Below, piece by piece: positions 48,880 to 60,328 of a stretch of 64,000 nt of DNA. The stretch comes from Mytilus edulis (Eukaryota; Mollusca; Bivalvia; Mytilida; Mytilidae): the NCBI RefSeq assembly GCF_963676685.1, contig NC_092349.1, positions 86,130,604 to 86,194,603 on the forward strand, read 5' to 3'. The notes beneath the pieces were generated by a model. It searched no databases. It worked only from the letters and a program-made list of their open reading frames with translations, and had not been told where the DNA came from. Within the stretch, counting starts at the first letter, position 1. Each line of letters opens with the position of its first letter. The position numbers and the translations under genes are program-made.

Positions 48880-49130
48880 AAAAGCGGGAGGTTTGGCTAG
48901 CCGCACAACCAGATTTAACCCACCTTTTTTTTATTATTAAAATGTCCTGTACCATTTCAGAAAAATGGCAGTTGTTAAGTTATGGTTCGTTTCTGTTTTT
49001 TGTTGCACTTCAGTGTTTCTGTTGTTTCGTTGTTTTCCTCTTAAAATTGATGTGTTTACCTCAGTTTTAGTTTTCTCTCAATGGCTTTCGAACAGCGGTA
49101 TACTACTGTTGTCTTTATATTTAAACCCCT
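48880..49130 (+). repeat. Family B dispersed repeat
   Basis: AAAAGCGGGAGGTTTGGCTA, GCACTTCAGTGTTTCTGTTG, CGTTGTTTTCCTCTTA and GAACAGCGGTATACTACTGT. The frames 48858-49070 and 48965-49183 are inside the repeat. Confidence 0.55.
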
Positions 49131-50034
49131 TCACAAAAAGATATCTCACATTCAGTTATACGAAAATTCCACTATACGCTTAGTGCAATTAATTTATTTA
49201 TAAAAGAAAAACGTATAGAATAGAACAATCCAACTATTAGTAGGATGACTAGTTGAAAAAATACGTTGAAGCTTTCTTGTTTTCCGAATATCAAATTGAA
49301 TGAATTAATAACCAATGATAATGATTAAAATGACCATCGTTGATGTGTATGATAGTGTAAAACTATATTTTGTGTGTTAGTGTATTGTGGAGTTTATTTT
49401 GAAAGGAGACTACAATCAGGCAATCACAAAAATCCTTTGTCAAACTTTTTTGTAAAATAATATTCCTGTAAGGATGATGCAGCCACAAAGTAACAAACAT
49501 AACAAGGCTTCCTCATGTTAAAAACTTACGAACAAATCAACAGCATTCCTACAAATACAATACAAATGATTTTGATTCTTTTGTCTCATTTTCGGTATAA
49601 GAAAACATATTATAGTTTGCTGCAGGAAATTAATACGCAATTGATATTTATAGTAGGAGGTGCTTTATACCAAAGATGAGGACAAATAAATGTTACTACA
49701 AATATGTATAATGAAAATTAAATATATTCCAAACTTAATGCAAACGGAGACCTCCTTTAAACCTGTTACCATCAAGCAAATTATTTGATCTATATAAGTA
49801 GATTTTTATTTTGACATACGTAACGCTTAATGTCACCGAACCTCATTTGTATTGGTTCAATCATACCTACATCATAGTACACAATAGTGGTTTTACTGGT
49901 TGTGTCAGGCAATAATCAATTATGTTTACGTATGTATAAACTTGCTGTTGTGAAGATAACAAATGTTGACAACTTACTATAAAATTAGACAAAAAGTCAG
50001 AAATTGATAACTTTATATGAAATTCAAAGTCTGG
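49131..50034. other. No gene seen
   Basis: AT-rich intergenic DNA, nothing recognised. Confidence 0.4.
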
Positions 50035-50400
50035 TAAAAAGTAAAATTACAAAAATACTGAAACCCGAGGAAAATTCAATCGGAAAGTCCCTAATCACAT
50101 GGAAAATCAAATGACAAAACACATCAAACGAATGGACAACAAATGTCATGTCCCTGACTTGGTAAAGGCATTTTCAAATTTAGAAAATGGTGGATTGAAC
50201 CTAGTTTTATAGCGCTAAATCTTTTACTTTTACTACAGTCTCATCAAATTCCGTTTTATTTAGTACGATGCGTGAACAAAAGAGACATAATAAATAAAAT
50301 AGTCAAAATATTGGTACAGCAGTCATCACTGTGTTACAATCTTAAAAAAAAACAACAAAAAAACAACAAAAAAACTATTGGTATAACAATTGAACGTTGT
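50035..50400 (-). repeat. Family C repeat, long reverse copy
   Basis: GAAACCCGAGGAAAATTCAA, ACACATCAAACGAATGGACA, ATGGTGGATTGAACCTAGTT, TATAGCGCTAAATC and AGACATAATAAATAAAATAG match 41330-41620 along its length. Confidence 0.65.
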
Positions 50401-51206
50401 CACCGGTTAGGGAGCTTTTAAAAAAAGAAAAAACAAGCTTCATCAATTTGTTAAATAATTCAATTCGATTCTCTGAATATTCATATTTATCGGTAATTTG
50501 TGCATTTTGCCTTTGATGTGTACTCGCTGATAATGTCAGAATCAGTAGACTGGTCGTGATAATAAAATTATTGGGTCAGTTCGCAATTGACATGCGCGAA
50601 AGCACCGAGTAAGGAATCTATTTTTCCTTTCATACACAAAATCGCGTGATTTTTTCCGCTGAAACGCACGAATTGTTTGGTGAATCAATAAAACACTCAA
50701 GTGTCATTCTTTGAAACCTTCCATAAAGTTAGATTAGTTTTTTTAAACGATTGCGTAAAAATTTGAAAAGGATATGTACGAAAACACCAATAATCTTCAA
50801 ATATTTTTGTTACCTGCAAAATTGTTTACTATTCACAAGGAAATCGTATTTACTATTGTCCATGCTATGTCGATCCGAGTTTTTATTCATTCATTGTCTG
50901 GTGCTGTTTCTATGTGTCTTCTGTTTTCTATTTGTTTAACCTGTTCAGCCACTATAGAGTGTTACAATTCATATTTAAACTCAACACATAAATAGTGACC
51001 AAAAAGGTTCCGCTATCGCATCAGAGCATTTTTGTGAGATCATCTGACAAATATAAAGAAGATATGGATTCATTGTCAACATGTACACATAGATCAAAGA
51101 ACAATTCAACAAATTTAAATGCGGGTGCAGGATAAATTTTGAAAAAGGGGTTACTGGGGGCCCTTATCTTGAAAACGTTTGGAGTGAAACAGTAACAGGT
51201 AAAAAG
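50401..51206. other. No gene seen
   Basis: AT-rich sequence. The overlapping frames 50751-50939 and 50774-50995 are hydrophobic by chance from T-rich DNA. They show no signal peptide with supporting context and no homology. Confidence 0.35.
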
Positions 51207-52655
51207 TAAACATCGGAATTCCAATGGGGACTAACTGTGCACCACTTATTGCGAACCTGTTTTTGTATTATTATGAGTTACAACTTATGACAAAAATCAG
51301 CAAAGATCCATCGAAACAACATCTGATAAACTTTTAGATATTTGGATAATATTTTGGCTCTCAATAATGACGACTTAACGTATGTATACTAAAGAAATTT
51401 ATCCTGTTGAACTTACTTTAAATAAAGCTAATACTAACAATGACCACTGCCCTTTCCTTGATCTTGATATCTATATCACTAACGGAAAGCTTAATACTAA
51501 AATTTATGATAAAATAGATGATTTTTCATTTCCTATCGTTAATTATCCGTTGTTAGATGGTGACGTTCCCTTGACCTTGTCACCATATTACGGTGTTACA
51601 GTTTATATATTTCAACTTGTAAGATTTGCTCGTGTATGTAAAAATGTTTTAGATTTTAAAGAGAAAAATTTATGTATTACTGAAAAATTATTACACCAGG
51701 GTTTTCGATATAACAAACTAGTCAAAACATTAACTAGTTACTAAATTTTATCATCGGTATAAGGACATCATTCGTAAATATAGCTCAACATGCAGACTTC
51801 TTATACGTTCAGGTATTTCACATCAAATTTTTTATGGAAATATTCTTTATAAAGCACAAAAATGTCAGTATTCACCAAAGAAACTAACAAAACCTTTAAA
51901 TAGACTTATTAAGAAGGGATATAGTTACGATACTGTTGTCAGGTCATTAAAGATTGCATATTTGACGTTAATATTGATTCACTTATAGGGTCTTTGCATC
52001 GGAACTAAACACATTTATTCAAAAACCAGTTATTGGCATGACATGGGTTATGTTCTTCTCATATATGTTACGATGGTATGATACTTAACCCCTAAACGGG
52101 AAGAATTGTGCCTGATATGCATATAATGAAATCATAATCTTTCAATCAGTTTAATTGAAATCTGGAACTGGCATGTCAGTTAACTGCTAGTAGTCTGTTG
52201 GTATTTATGTGTTATTGTCATTTTGTTTATTTTCTTTGGTTTCATCTTCTGACATCAGACTCGGACTTCTCTTGAACTGAATTTTGAATGTGCGCATTGT
52301 TATGCGTTGACTTTTTTTCTACATTGGCTAGAAGTATAGGGGAGGGTTGAGATCGTATTAACATGTTTAATCCCGTCGCATTTTGGCGCCTGTCCCAAGT
52401 CAGGGGCCTTTGGCCTTTGTTAGTCTTGTATTATTTTAGTTTTAGTTTCTTGTGTACAATTTGGAAATTAGTATGGCGTTCATTATCACTGAATTAGAAT
52501 ATATTTGTTTAAGGGCCAGCTGATGAACGCCTACGGGTGCGGGAATTTCTCGCTACATTAAAGACCCGTTTGTGACCTTCTGCTGTTGTTTTTGCTATGG
52601 TCGGGTTGTTGTCTCTTTACCATATTCCCCATTTCCATTCTCACTTTTATTTTTA
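51207..52655 (+). pseudogene. Penelope-like element: degraded RT followed by long 3' tail
   Basis: RT pieces in changing frames: GIPMGTNCAPLIANLFLYYY (51214-51290), then FRYLDNILALNND, where the second catalytic Asp is Asn, then an open stretch 51382-51744 with CPFLDLDIYI, KIYDKIDDFSFPIVNYPL, YGVTVYIFQLVRFARVCKNV and ITEKLLHQGFRYNKLVKTL. The 3' part runs on to TGGCATGACATGGGTTATGT, GGAACTGGCATGTCAGTTAA, GTCCCAAGTCAGGGGCCTTT, GGGCCAGCTGATGAACGCC and CGGGTTGTTGTCTCTTTACC. This is the master for the short tail fragments at 11678, 15717, 19310, 33060 and 36918. The copy is dead: missing catalytic residue, several frameshifts, 5' truncation. Confidence 0.8.
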
Positions 52656-52870
52656 TTAACCATACAAAGTTTTTGTAGCAGTTGAAATAATTTTGAAGTC
52701 AACAAAAAATGAGCTTGTTCAGATTCGTTATCTATAGCTGCGGAACCGTAGCTCATATGTCCTGATAATATATTTTGACCATTTACGAACCATAGATGGT
52801 TATCTACTGCCTAAAATTTGTAAAATGTCTGCTTACACGCAGTGCTTTTCAAAAATGATTTAAAATCAAT

Positions 52871-53885
52871 GTGGTCGTTGTCAGGATGAACGCTGAGCGT
52901 ATAATGTCAGACAAGATAAATGTTATCCATAAGCCAAAATTTATTACCATCATCAGAAACACCTATACAGGAATGCAGAGTGTGGTTATACATGAAGGTC
53001 AATTAACAGAGGCCTTTGATATTGATTGGATCATGAAGCAAGCCACAGATGGCAGAGGAAATGGCATCCAATGGACCATGTTCACTCAGCTGGATGACCT
53101 ATACTTTGCCGATGACATTGCATTGCTATCCCACAACCACCAACAAATGCAGGACAAACTAGAGCAGAATTAAAAAAAAGGGCAGCAGAAACGGGCCTTT
53201 CCATCAACCATAACAAGACCAAAGTGCTAAAGTCAAACACAAAGTCCCAAGCCAGTCTGATGGTTAACACCCAAGCATTAGAAGAAGTGGAATCCTTTAC
53301 ATACCTTGGAAACGTAGTGGATAATCTTGGCGGCTCAGATAAAGATGTAAAGATCAGAATTTGCAAAGCCAGAACTGCATTTAACATGATGGGGTCAATC
53401 TGGAAAGCACGAAATATCACGCTTAAGACCAAAATACGCTTGTTCAATTCAAATGTAAAAACCATTCTCTTATATGGAGCTGAGACTTGGAAAACAACAA
53501 AAAACCTGCTTCATAAACTTCAAGTCTTCATTAACAACTGCCTCAGGCGCATCCTTAACATCAGATGGCCTGAGAAGATATCAAACAAAGATCTTTGGAA
53601 AAAGACCAACCAATCCCCAGTTGATGAAGAGTTAAAAAAGAGAAAATGGCGATGGATAGGACACAAACTGAGGAAGCCAAAAACTAACATTACAAGGCAA
53701 ACATTACAGTGGAACCCACAAGGAAAGCGTAGCAGGGGCAGACCAAGATACACCTGGAAAAGGAATGTTGCAGCGGAGATGGAGAAAGAAGGGTACAAGT
53801 GCACGATCTGGAGAGGCTAGCAAAGAACAGAACAAGGTGGAGAAATATCGTTATTGGCCTATGCTCCACCAAGGGGCAACAGGAT
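52871..53885 (+). pseudogene. Non-LTR retrotransposon 3' half: RT core remnant and C-terminus
   Basis: Frame 1 (52871-53173): ITIIRNTYTGMQSVVIHEG, then TEAFDIDWIMKQATDGRG, then the catalytic block LYFADDIALLSHNHQQMQ. The RT segment with the usual QG-containing motif, expected between TEAF and DWIM, is absent without loss of frame. A frameshift near 53165-53185 leads to frame 2 (to 53820): FTYLGNVVDNLGGSDKDVK, LLYGAETWKTTKNLLHKLQV, CLRRILNIRWPEKISNKDLW, KRKWRWIGHKLRKPKTNITR and GRPRYTWKRN. The 3' end carries CCACCAAGGGGCAACAGG and finishes in AAGTAAGTAAG, a short terminal tandem repeat. Clade uncertain (RTE-like style). 5'-truncated. Confidence 0.75.
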
Positions 53886-54278
53886 TAAGCAAGTAAGTAA
53901 GCATAAGCCAAAGATTAATAATAAATAGCTTGAAGTTGAACTTCTAAAAGTTAAATTAATAACAAATCTGCTGATTCATAATATCGTATCACTATCATTC
54001 TGTGCTTTGTGAAAACATAAAAATAAAATGACTTACCGCTTATATTCGGAATTGTGATAGTGTCCAAAGCAAAATTAATAAAACGCATGCAATATTTCAT
54101 TTTCAATATTTTCTACAAGAGAACGCCATGTTTACTGCATTGTGACAAAATTTCAAATGACGTAATGGAGCCTGTGACGTCAAGTGTGATTCGTCGTAAT
54201 TCGACGCGATAAAATAGTTCGTTTGCTCTTTGTTGTATTATTGTAGTTATTTTTATTTTTTCTTAATGACCGATAAAC
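53886..54278. other. No gene seen
   Basis: AT-rich, with a slightly CG-richer piece at 54120-54225 holding TGACGTC and TTCGACGCG. No coding signal. Confidence 0.4.
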
Positions 54279-54338
54279 AGAATAAAGGACTTTTTGTTTT
54301 TTATACTGTCAGTATCAAAGCAAAAAGCCCTTTATTCT
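54279..54338. repeat. 60-bp palindromic hairpin
   Basis: AGAATAAAGGACTTTTTG pairs with CAAAAAGCCCTTTATTCT, and the inner ATACTG pairs with CAGTAT. Probably a fold-back remnant. Confidence 0.65.
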
Positions 54339-54469
54339 ATGTGTAATGTACAGAGTACCGAATTGATACAGTATAAAATATGACATATTATATAAGAGAA
54401 AGACACATTATGTACAACTTGAATATAAAAAAAATGAAGAAAACAAATACTGATACAAAAAATGGATGT

Positions 54470-54830
54470 TCCCAATAGAAAGGCACAATCAAAAGCTCAA
54501 ACACATCAAACGCATGGATAACAACTGTCATATTCACAGACATTTTCGTATGTAGAAAATATTGGATTGAATGATGCGTGAACAAAACAAACAGACATAA
54601 TTGGTTAAAATATCAAAAACAACTACTGTTGCTTTTCTTTAAGAAATGAAAAGTTTTTTTTTAAATGAAACTTCCAAACCGGTAACAACGTTTAATGGTT
54701 TTACTAATACTATTTTTTTGTTTTGAGATTGTAACACAGTGATGACTGCTGCACCAATATTTTGACTATTTTATTTATTATGTCTCTTGTGTTTACTCAT
54801 CGTTGTAAATAAAACGATACGAGCGTTTGG
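54470..54830. repeat. Two family C pieces in opposite orientation
   Basis: 54470-54620 is reverse family C (AAGGCACAATCAAAAGCTCA, AACACATCAAACGCATGGAT). 54715-54830 is the same family forward (GTAACACAGTGATGACTGCT, CAATATTTTGACTATTTTAT). Together they could fold as a large, imperfect inverted repeat. Confidence 0.5.
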
Positions 54831-55387
54831 TGTATCAAAATATAATGCTACCTTTGATCACTACTAACTACAACTAACTTGATTAAATGCACAAGTAAAC
54901 AATTTGGACTCAATCGCCACTGATTACTCGTTTGTAGACGAACTGTTAGTCTAAAGTATACATTATAAGCTATGGTATCTATGATAAGTTTATATAAAAT
55001 AAAAAGTTTACAAAACAGCAGACTAATGTTGCCCGAAAAGGAAATCGCATGGACAATTTTGCGACACGTGCAGGAATCACATCCATATTTGGAAATAACA
55101 GTAAATTTAAGATCTTTGACTTGAATTTGAACCAAAGTAGCAAAATCCTTACATAATCGTGCATAAGAGATTACTATGTACTATCACGTCTATTCCTAAT
55201 TGAGAACTTTTGAATCACGATAAAATAACTAATATTGTAATGTTGTGAAGATTATATACTAATGATGTAAGCAGTGTTGTAATTTAAAACATTAGATCAG
55301 CGCTGAAAGTATGATTTGTCATTCCCTTTTGCTTACCTGGTTCTACGAATTAGTGTAAGCTATGTCCATCACTTGGTGTTGGTTGTA
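54831..55387. other. No gene seen
   Basis: AT-rich sequence with a family E word (CTATGGTATCTATGATAAG) near 54970. The overlapping minus-strand frames at 54848-55164 show no family motif. Confidence 0.4.
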
Positions 55388-55620
55388 TGTTGCCATCTAT
55401 TGGCGTTCGTTGCCAAAACCTTCACCTTAAAACGTGACCGTAACCATAATTGTGCATCGAGTTTAAAATATGTCAGATAGTTCCTCTTCTAACAAACAAG
55501 ACCTATATTGTTAGAACAATTACATAAGACAAGATGAAAAGAAGCTATTAGCCTTTTTTGTCTTAAATGTATGAGAGTTTTTGCGAATTATTAATGATTT
55601 TCTTTTTCTTCGATTTTTAG
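55388..55620. repeat. Family D interspersed repeat, copy 2
   Basis: GTTGCCATCTATTGGCGTTC, AAATATGTCAGATAGTTCC, ACATAAGACAAGATGAAAAG and CCTTTTTTGTCTTAAATG match 12328-12570 in the same order and strand, 43 kb apart. Confidence 0.65.
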
Positions 55621-55734
55621 GATGCATCCATACGTAATCTATAAAAAAAGATATGCTTATCGAAATTATTTTCAGCAAGATAACATCACCAAATACGTCA
55701 ACATTACCGAAATTGTCAGTAGATATCTCATAGA

Positions 55735-56060
55735 TTTCTTGCCTTTAATCATGGTATGAAATTCTTTGCAGGCATCTTAACCAAAATCGTAAATACATAA
55801 GAAGTTCTGTTTAGACAAGTAACAAACTGTTATACGAAGCAATGATTGTTTGCCTTTAATACTGGTATCCAATTCTTGGCAGGCATCTTAAGCAAAAACG
55901 TAAATAAATTGGAAGTCCCGTTTAGACAAGTAACAAACTATTATACCAAACAATGACGAAGAAGAAAACAAAAGTCAACATAGCTTAGATTTCTTGCCCC
56001 TGAAATGTGATTTTCCTTTACTTTGGCATGCATCTTTAGCATTAAAACTACATTTAACAA
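55735..56060. repeat. Imperfect tandem triplication, about 111-145 bp units
   Basis: TTGCCTTTAAT at about 55739 and 55850 is each time followed by GGTAT, ATTCTTxGCAGGCATCTTAA and TTTAGACAAGTAACAAACT. A third, weaker unit starts at about 55994 (CTTGCCCCTGAAATG, GGCATGCATCTTTAGC). Non-coding. Confidence 0.55.
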
Positions 56061-56754
56061 TGAAATAAGTTTTCAGAAAAAATAATAAGCATGATGATAA
56101 TAAGGCACGTACCTAAACTGCAAGTGGACCTCTTCACGGAATTATTACTCTTATATGACGATGTTTATAACTAGATTTTGGTGCTGCCTTTTATATTGAA
56201 TACTTTGAAGGAATAAATCTTTAGACAGCAAAAATGATATGATCGCAAACGTCGTCAAGCAAATTGATTGATGTCTACAAATGTGCAAAACAAAAAGGTA
56301 ATATAGCTATGTAAAACAATTGTTTATACCACAAGAACTTTTTTATTATATTTATGATTATGATTTATCCATTTTTAGTGAGTTAGCAGTATACTTACTC
56401 AATGTTGAAAAGTTTAATATTTCATAGCTGTTTTTAAATGTTTATATTTTCAACTTAATAACCTTATGTAATAGTTATCTATGTCATCTACTTAAGTTCT
56501 GTGTCATAAATTTATTTTATCCCCAAGAGTGGAATTATATTGAGGAATACAGAATGTGTTTTAAAAACACGTTGGAAATTTTGAAGGATTGAGAAGAGAC
56601 TATTAAGAATCAATTATATTCCATCAAGTAAAATGCCACTCAAGACAATACGACTCCGTACAACCAATCAAAAGGCTGTAATGTGATACTTATGACGTGA
56701 CATTTCAAATCTGACTTTGGAGTCTAATTTATTACACCATGAAATACTATAACG

Positions 56755-56762
56755 TATATAAG
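56755..56762 (+). promoter_or_regulatory. TATA box of the receptor gene
   Basis: TATATAAG lies 88 bases before the ATG at 56850. An initiator-like TCATTCA lies about 40 bases further on. The spacing suits a short 5' leader. Seen in sequence; function inferred. Confidence 0.45.
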
Positions 56763-58554
56763 ACAACTAGTGACAAATTTTATCAATAAATATCATCTCA
56801 TTCAACCACACAGACTGATAATTAATTGTTTCATAACTGTAATATAACTATGAATGAGACGTCAGTTTTGGAGGGATTTTCCGTTCTAGAATCAGAATTG
56901 GAGGTCTGGGAAGATTATTGTGTGGCTTGCTTCCTAACTGTGATTGGTAAGTTACATCATAAAACCATAAAATGATCTCATTACTGGAATATAATGCATT
57001 CCCAATTATCTCTTGGAAATGTCAGGAAACCTCAAAATATGTTTGGTTTATTTAGAATGGTAGCACTAACGATCTCAAATTGTGCAAGCCATTTAACATT
57101 TAAATTTGGTAGAAAGATTATATTAAGTATAAGGGCTCATGAAATTGTATAAAATATGATCGTTTATTGTGTATTCTGTGATTGATGTATACATAGTAAT
57201 ATAACATCTATTTTATGCATATTCAGGAAGTTAAGAAAAAAATCTAAATATAGGCTCTAAAAATTGGGTAAATTAAGATTGAAGGGATAAGAATATTTGA
57301 TGGTGTTTATTACTTGATTGGTGAACCTAAGATGCGGATCCTACCACAGTAATCATTCGGATGAAAGTACCGGATGAAACTGACTATTCTGATCGAATAT
57401 GATATGAAATGTACAAACGCGGAAAACTTTGAAGGTACGCTGTTTGGATATTTCTATGCTGTAATTAAGACATTATCAGGTATTATGCTAACATTGATGC
57501 ATGGTCTGTTGAGGACTATTTTGGAATAAATGTTTATGAAAAGTGTGCAGTTGGTGACTATATATATATAAAACATCATTTCATTATTTTTTGCCTATAA
57601 CATAAAAAACCAAACCTTTAAATCTTAGCGCTGGACACCTTACTCATGCAATCAGAGTATTGAAGACAAACCAAACGTATAAAACAGTGCTTCCACCCAA
57701 TTGTTTACATTTGAAAACTTTGTAATCCTAGACTGATCCATATTTTATTTTATTTTCATGTACAAAACTTACATATAAAATACGCATTATTTTATTTCTG
57801 ATTTTGTCTTACCTATAAATCTTAATACAACACAACGAACCCAATTCTCCAAATTGCAAATAGGGTAACTTCGTTAACATTAAGATAGATGTTGTAATTT
57901 TTCCGTGACAAAAAGCTGTGTTCATAAAGTACGACAAAAAAGAATTAACTTTATATTTGCTTCTGTGCATAACAAGATAAAAATATACATGTATAGAAAT
58001 ATTGTCGTGTAACAATGTAACAACATTATATATGTAACTTAAGTTAACGTATCAAGTATAATACGAAACAGATAAAATAGCTTTGGTCGGTACTAGGTAT
58101 AAAAAACGGCAATTAATGTTCCGTCAGTCGTTTATACCAAACTATTTGAACATTAAACACTTTTATACATCAATGTTTATAAAACTACACAGGATCAAAA
58201 GAAAAGCAAAAAGTAGTTGTGGACCGCATATTCATGCAATTTGAAGTAAATACAAGACAAAACGTGCCTAAATTGAATAAATACATACGTCTGAGTTTTC
58301 TTGTAAATATCGCCTTGCAAAGTTGTGAATAAAGTATTTTATAAAATGACAATCATTGACAAAACGGTTTAATTTTAACATGTTGAATGAAGACAATACT
58401 ATTTTATTGATGAAACTTACATTCATTACGACCGAAGAAAAACCGGAGTCGTTTATATGCTAGATCCAACTCATTTTGCCAAAAGTTTTCAAGCAAAAGC
58501 TTCCTAACACATTTCTGAAATCTATGAAATATTACTTCGTAATGGACATACATA

Positions 58555-58690
58555 AAGGCAACAGTAGTATACCGCTGTTCAAAACTCATAAATCCAGGGA
58601 CAAAAAACAAAATCGGGGTAACAAACTAAAACCGAGGGAAACGCATTAAATATAAGAGGAGAACAACGACATAACACCATTGGCGAAATA
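58555..58690 (-). repeat. Family B repeat, reverse copy
   Basis: CAACAGTAGTATACCGCTGT, AAACTCATAAATCCAGGGAC, AACAAACTAAAACCGAGGGA and AAATATAAGAGGAGAACAAC match the order at 41010-41200 and the reverse of 48880-49130. Confidence 0.6.
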
Positions 58691-59874
58691 CATTCGTCAA
58701 AAGAACATCTCATATTTATGCGTTAGAAAATGATTTTTATAAAGAGATTTTATTCAACTTCAACACAATGACAAACGTGTTTATTTGAAAACATTCTATC
58801 ATGTTTAAACGAGGGTCGTTTATTCAAATACAATTTTTTACGTTGTGAATACCCTCTTCCTAAAAACAGTTATATATGTTCTCCATGTGAAATACTTGTA
58901 CAAATTTGAACATGATTACATTTGATGAAATCCAGTAAAAATATGTAATATAATTTATAAATGTGTACATTTATTTACGGTCTTGAATGAAATAGAACAA
59001 TATATAAAATCTGGTAACAATAGAACTTGTACTGGCTTGATCTTTGTATGTCAACCAGCATAAATCATCAAATTACAGTTATGTTATCTGTCTGCAAGTG
59101 TAGGAGTTATGACTACCACATTCATTTTTTAAATAACAAATACGTAGAATCAGTAAAACGTATTAATATCTTTGTGTTATAGTTTGCGTGTTATTGAAAT
59201 GCATATAATCTGCCATTACCGTGTTTGGCTAGAATACACAATTTTAATACTGGTATCTATGATGAGTTTATTTACAACCACTGGGTCGATGCCATATCTG
59301 CTGAAGGTTTTATTCCTCGAAGGTATCAACAGACCAGTAGTCAGCTTGTATGTGTTGACATGTGTTGATATGGCCATACTTATAAACTACCTGGTTACAA
59401 AACTCTCATTTTGAAATACTGAGGATTTTTCTTACCTCAGGATAAAACGATATCCTATAGCTATAAAAATTAACATGGAAACAATTCACATGCATCTCAA
59501 AATTGTGACAAATTCAATCTAGAAACCATTTATATAAGTAGTTTTTGCATTCGTTATTGTTTGGATAGAGAAAACGAGATTTTTTTTATTACTTTGACAT
59601 AACATATCATTAACACTCTCAATGCTTCATTCAAAACGATTACACTTTTTACGTGCTAAATCAGTACAGGAAATGGATTTTAATCGAAGTTAATAAAAAT
59701 TCGTACTGATACCAATGTTCGCCTTTAAATTGTTATTCAAATAATTTAAGCAACAATTCCTGTGTCATGTTATCACTTTCACATTATAACTAGGTGCTAT
59801 TAAACCGATTAATGTTGATTTCTGAAAGGCATCTGTATTAGTCCTCTATTCCATTGTCATAAATTAAATCAGAG

Positions 59875-60065
59875 AAAACAAATCCGGGTTGCAAATGTTA
59901 ACCAAATCCGAGAGAAACACTTCAAATGCATGGGGAAATCACTTGAATGCTTCAAAAACAACTCCAACATACATAAACATGGACTATTTGATAACAACTG
60001 CCATATTTCTGACTTTTTGAGAAAGAATGGTTGTTTGAACCTGGTTCTAAGGATAGAAAAAAATA
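59875..60065. repeat. Diverged family B/C mosaic
   Basis: AACCAAATCCGAGAGAAACA recalls family B. GATAACAACTGCCATATTTC and TTTGAACCTGGTTCTAAGG recall family C. Diverged, no coding role. Confidence 0.4.
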
Positions 60066-60322
60066 TGGCAGTCTTCAAAATACAACAAAAAAAAAAAAAA
60101 ATTACGTGTCACTTAATATAGTATCGTCCTACCTTGGTACCTACATACACGTAATGGTTAAAAAAAATAAGAAAACAATTAAGTGATTTATTTCTCCTTA
60201 GTGTGTGATTATTATAATTTTAAGAAATTTTATTTGATTTCAGGCATAATAGCTGTGTTCCTAAATGGTTTTGTAGTTTATGTGTTTGTTTTTTTTTTTT
60301 TTTTTTTTATTAAAATAATGTC

Positions 60323-60328
60323 TTTATT
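60323..60328 (-). terminator. AATAAA poly(A) signal of the LINE
   Basis: AATAAA on the minus strand, about 14 bases before the start of the A tail, within the usual range for cleavage and polyadenylation. Confidence 0.7.

Larger units (their letters stand above)
56947..60243. other. Proposed intron 1 of the receptor gene (3.3 kb)
   Basis: Runs from GTAAGTTAC to TTGATTTCAG. Contains dispersed repeats at 58555-58690 and 59875-60065 and short TA tracts (about 57560). No coding exon was found inside. The short open frames 57809-58015, 58404-58610 and 59172-59414 show no family motif. Confidence 0.45.
56850..60288 (+). pseudogene. Rhodopsin-type GPCR (possibly opsin), first exon and start of second, cut by a LINE
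   Basis: Exon 1 (56850-56946) codes for a 32-residue acidic N-terminus beginning MNETSVLEGF, with an N-glycosylation site (NET), and the start of a hydrophobic helix. The donor is G|GTAAGT in phase 1. Exon 2 starts at 60244 after TTGATTTCAG and completes that codon as Gly. The joined helix CFLTVIGIIA then VFLNGFVVYVF has the conserved transmembrane-1 Asn of class A receptors. The LNGFVVYVF style resembles mollusc opsins, but one helix cannot settle that. At 60289 the frame runs into the 20-base T run that is the reversed poly(A) tail of an L1/Tx1-type LINE, so the remaining receptor should resume beyond the window. This allele should not give a full receptor. Confidence 0.55.

Noticed and set aside
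54848-55164. Overlapping minus-strand frames with cysteine pairs
   Set aside because: No family motif, no consistent splice sites, and part of the stretch is family E repeat.
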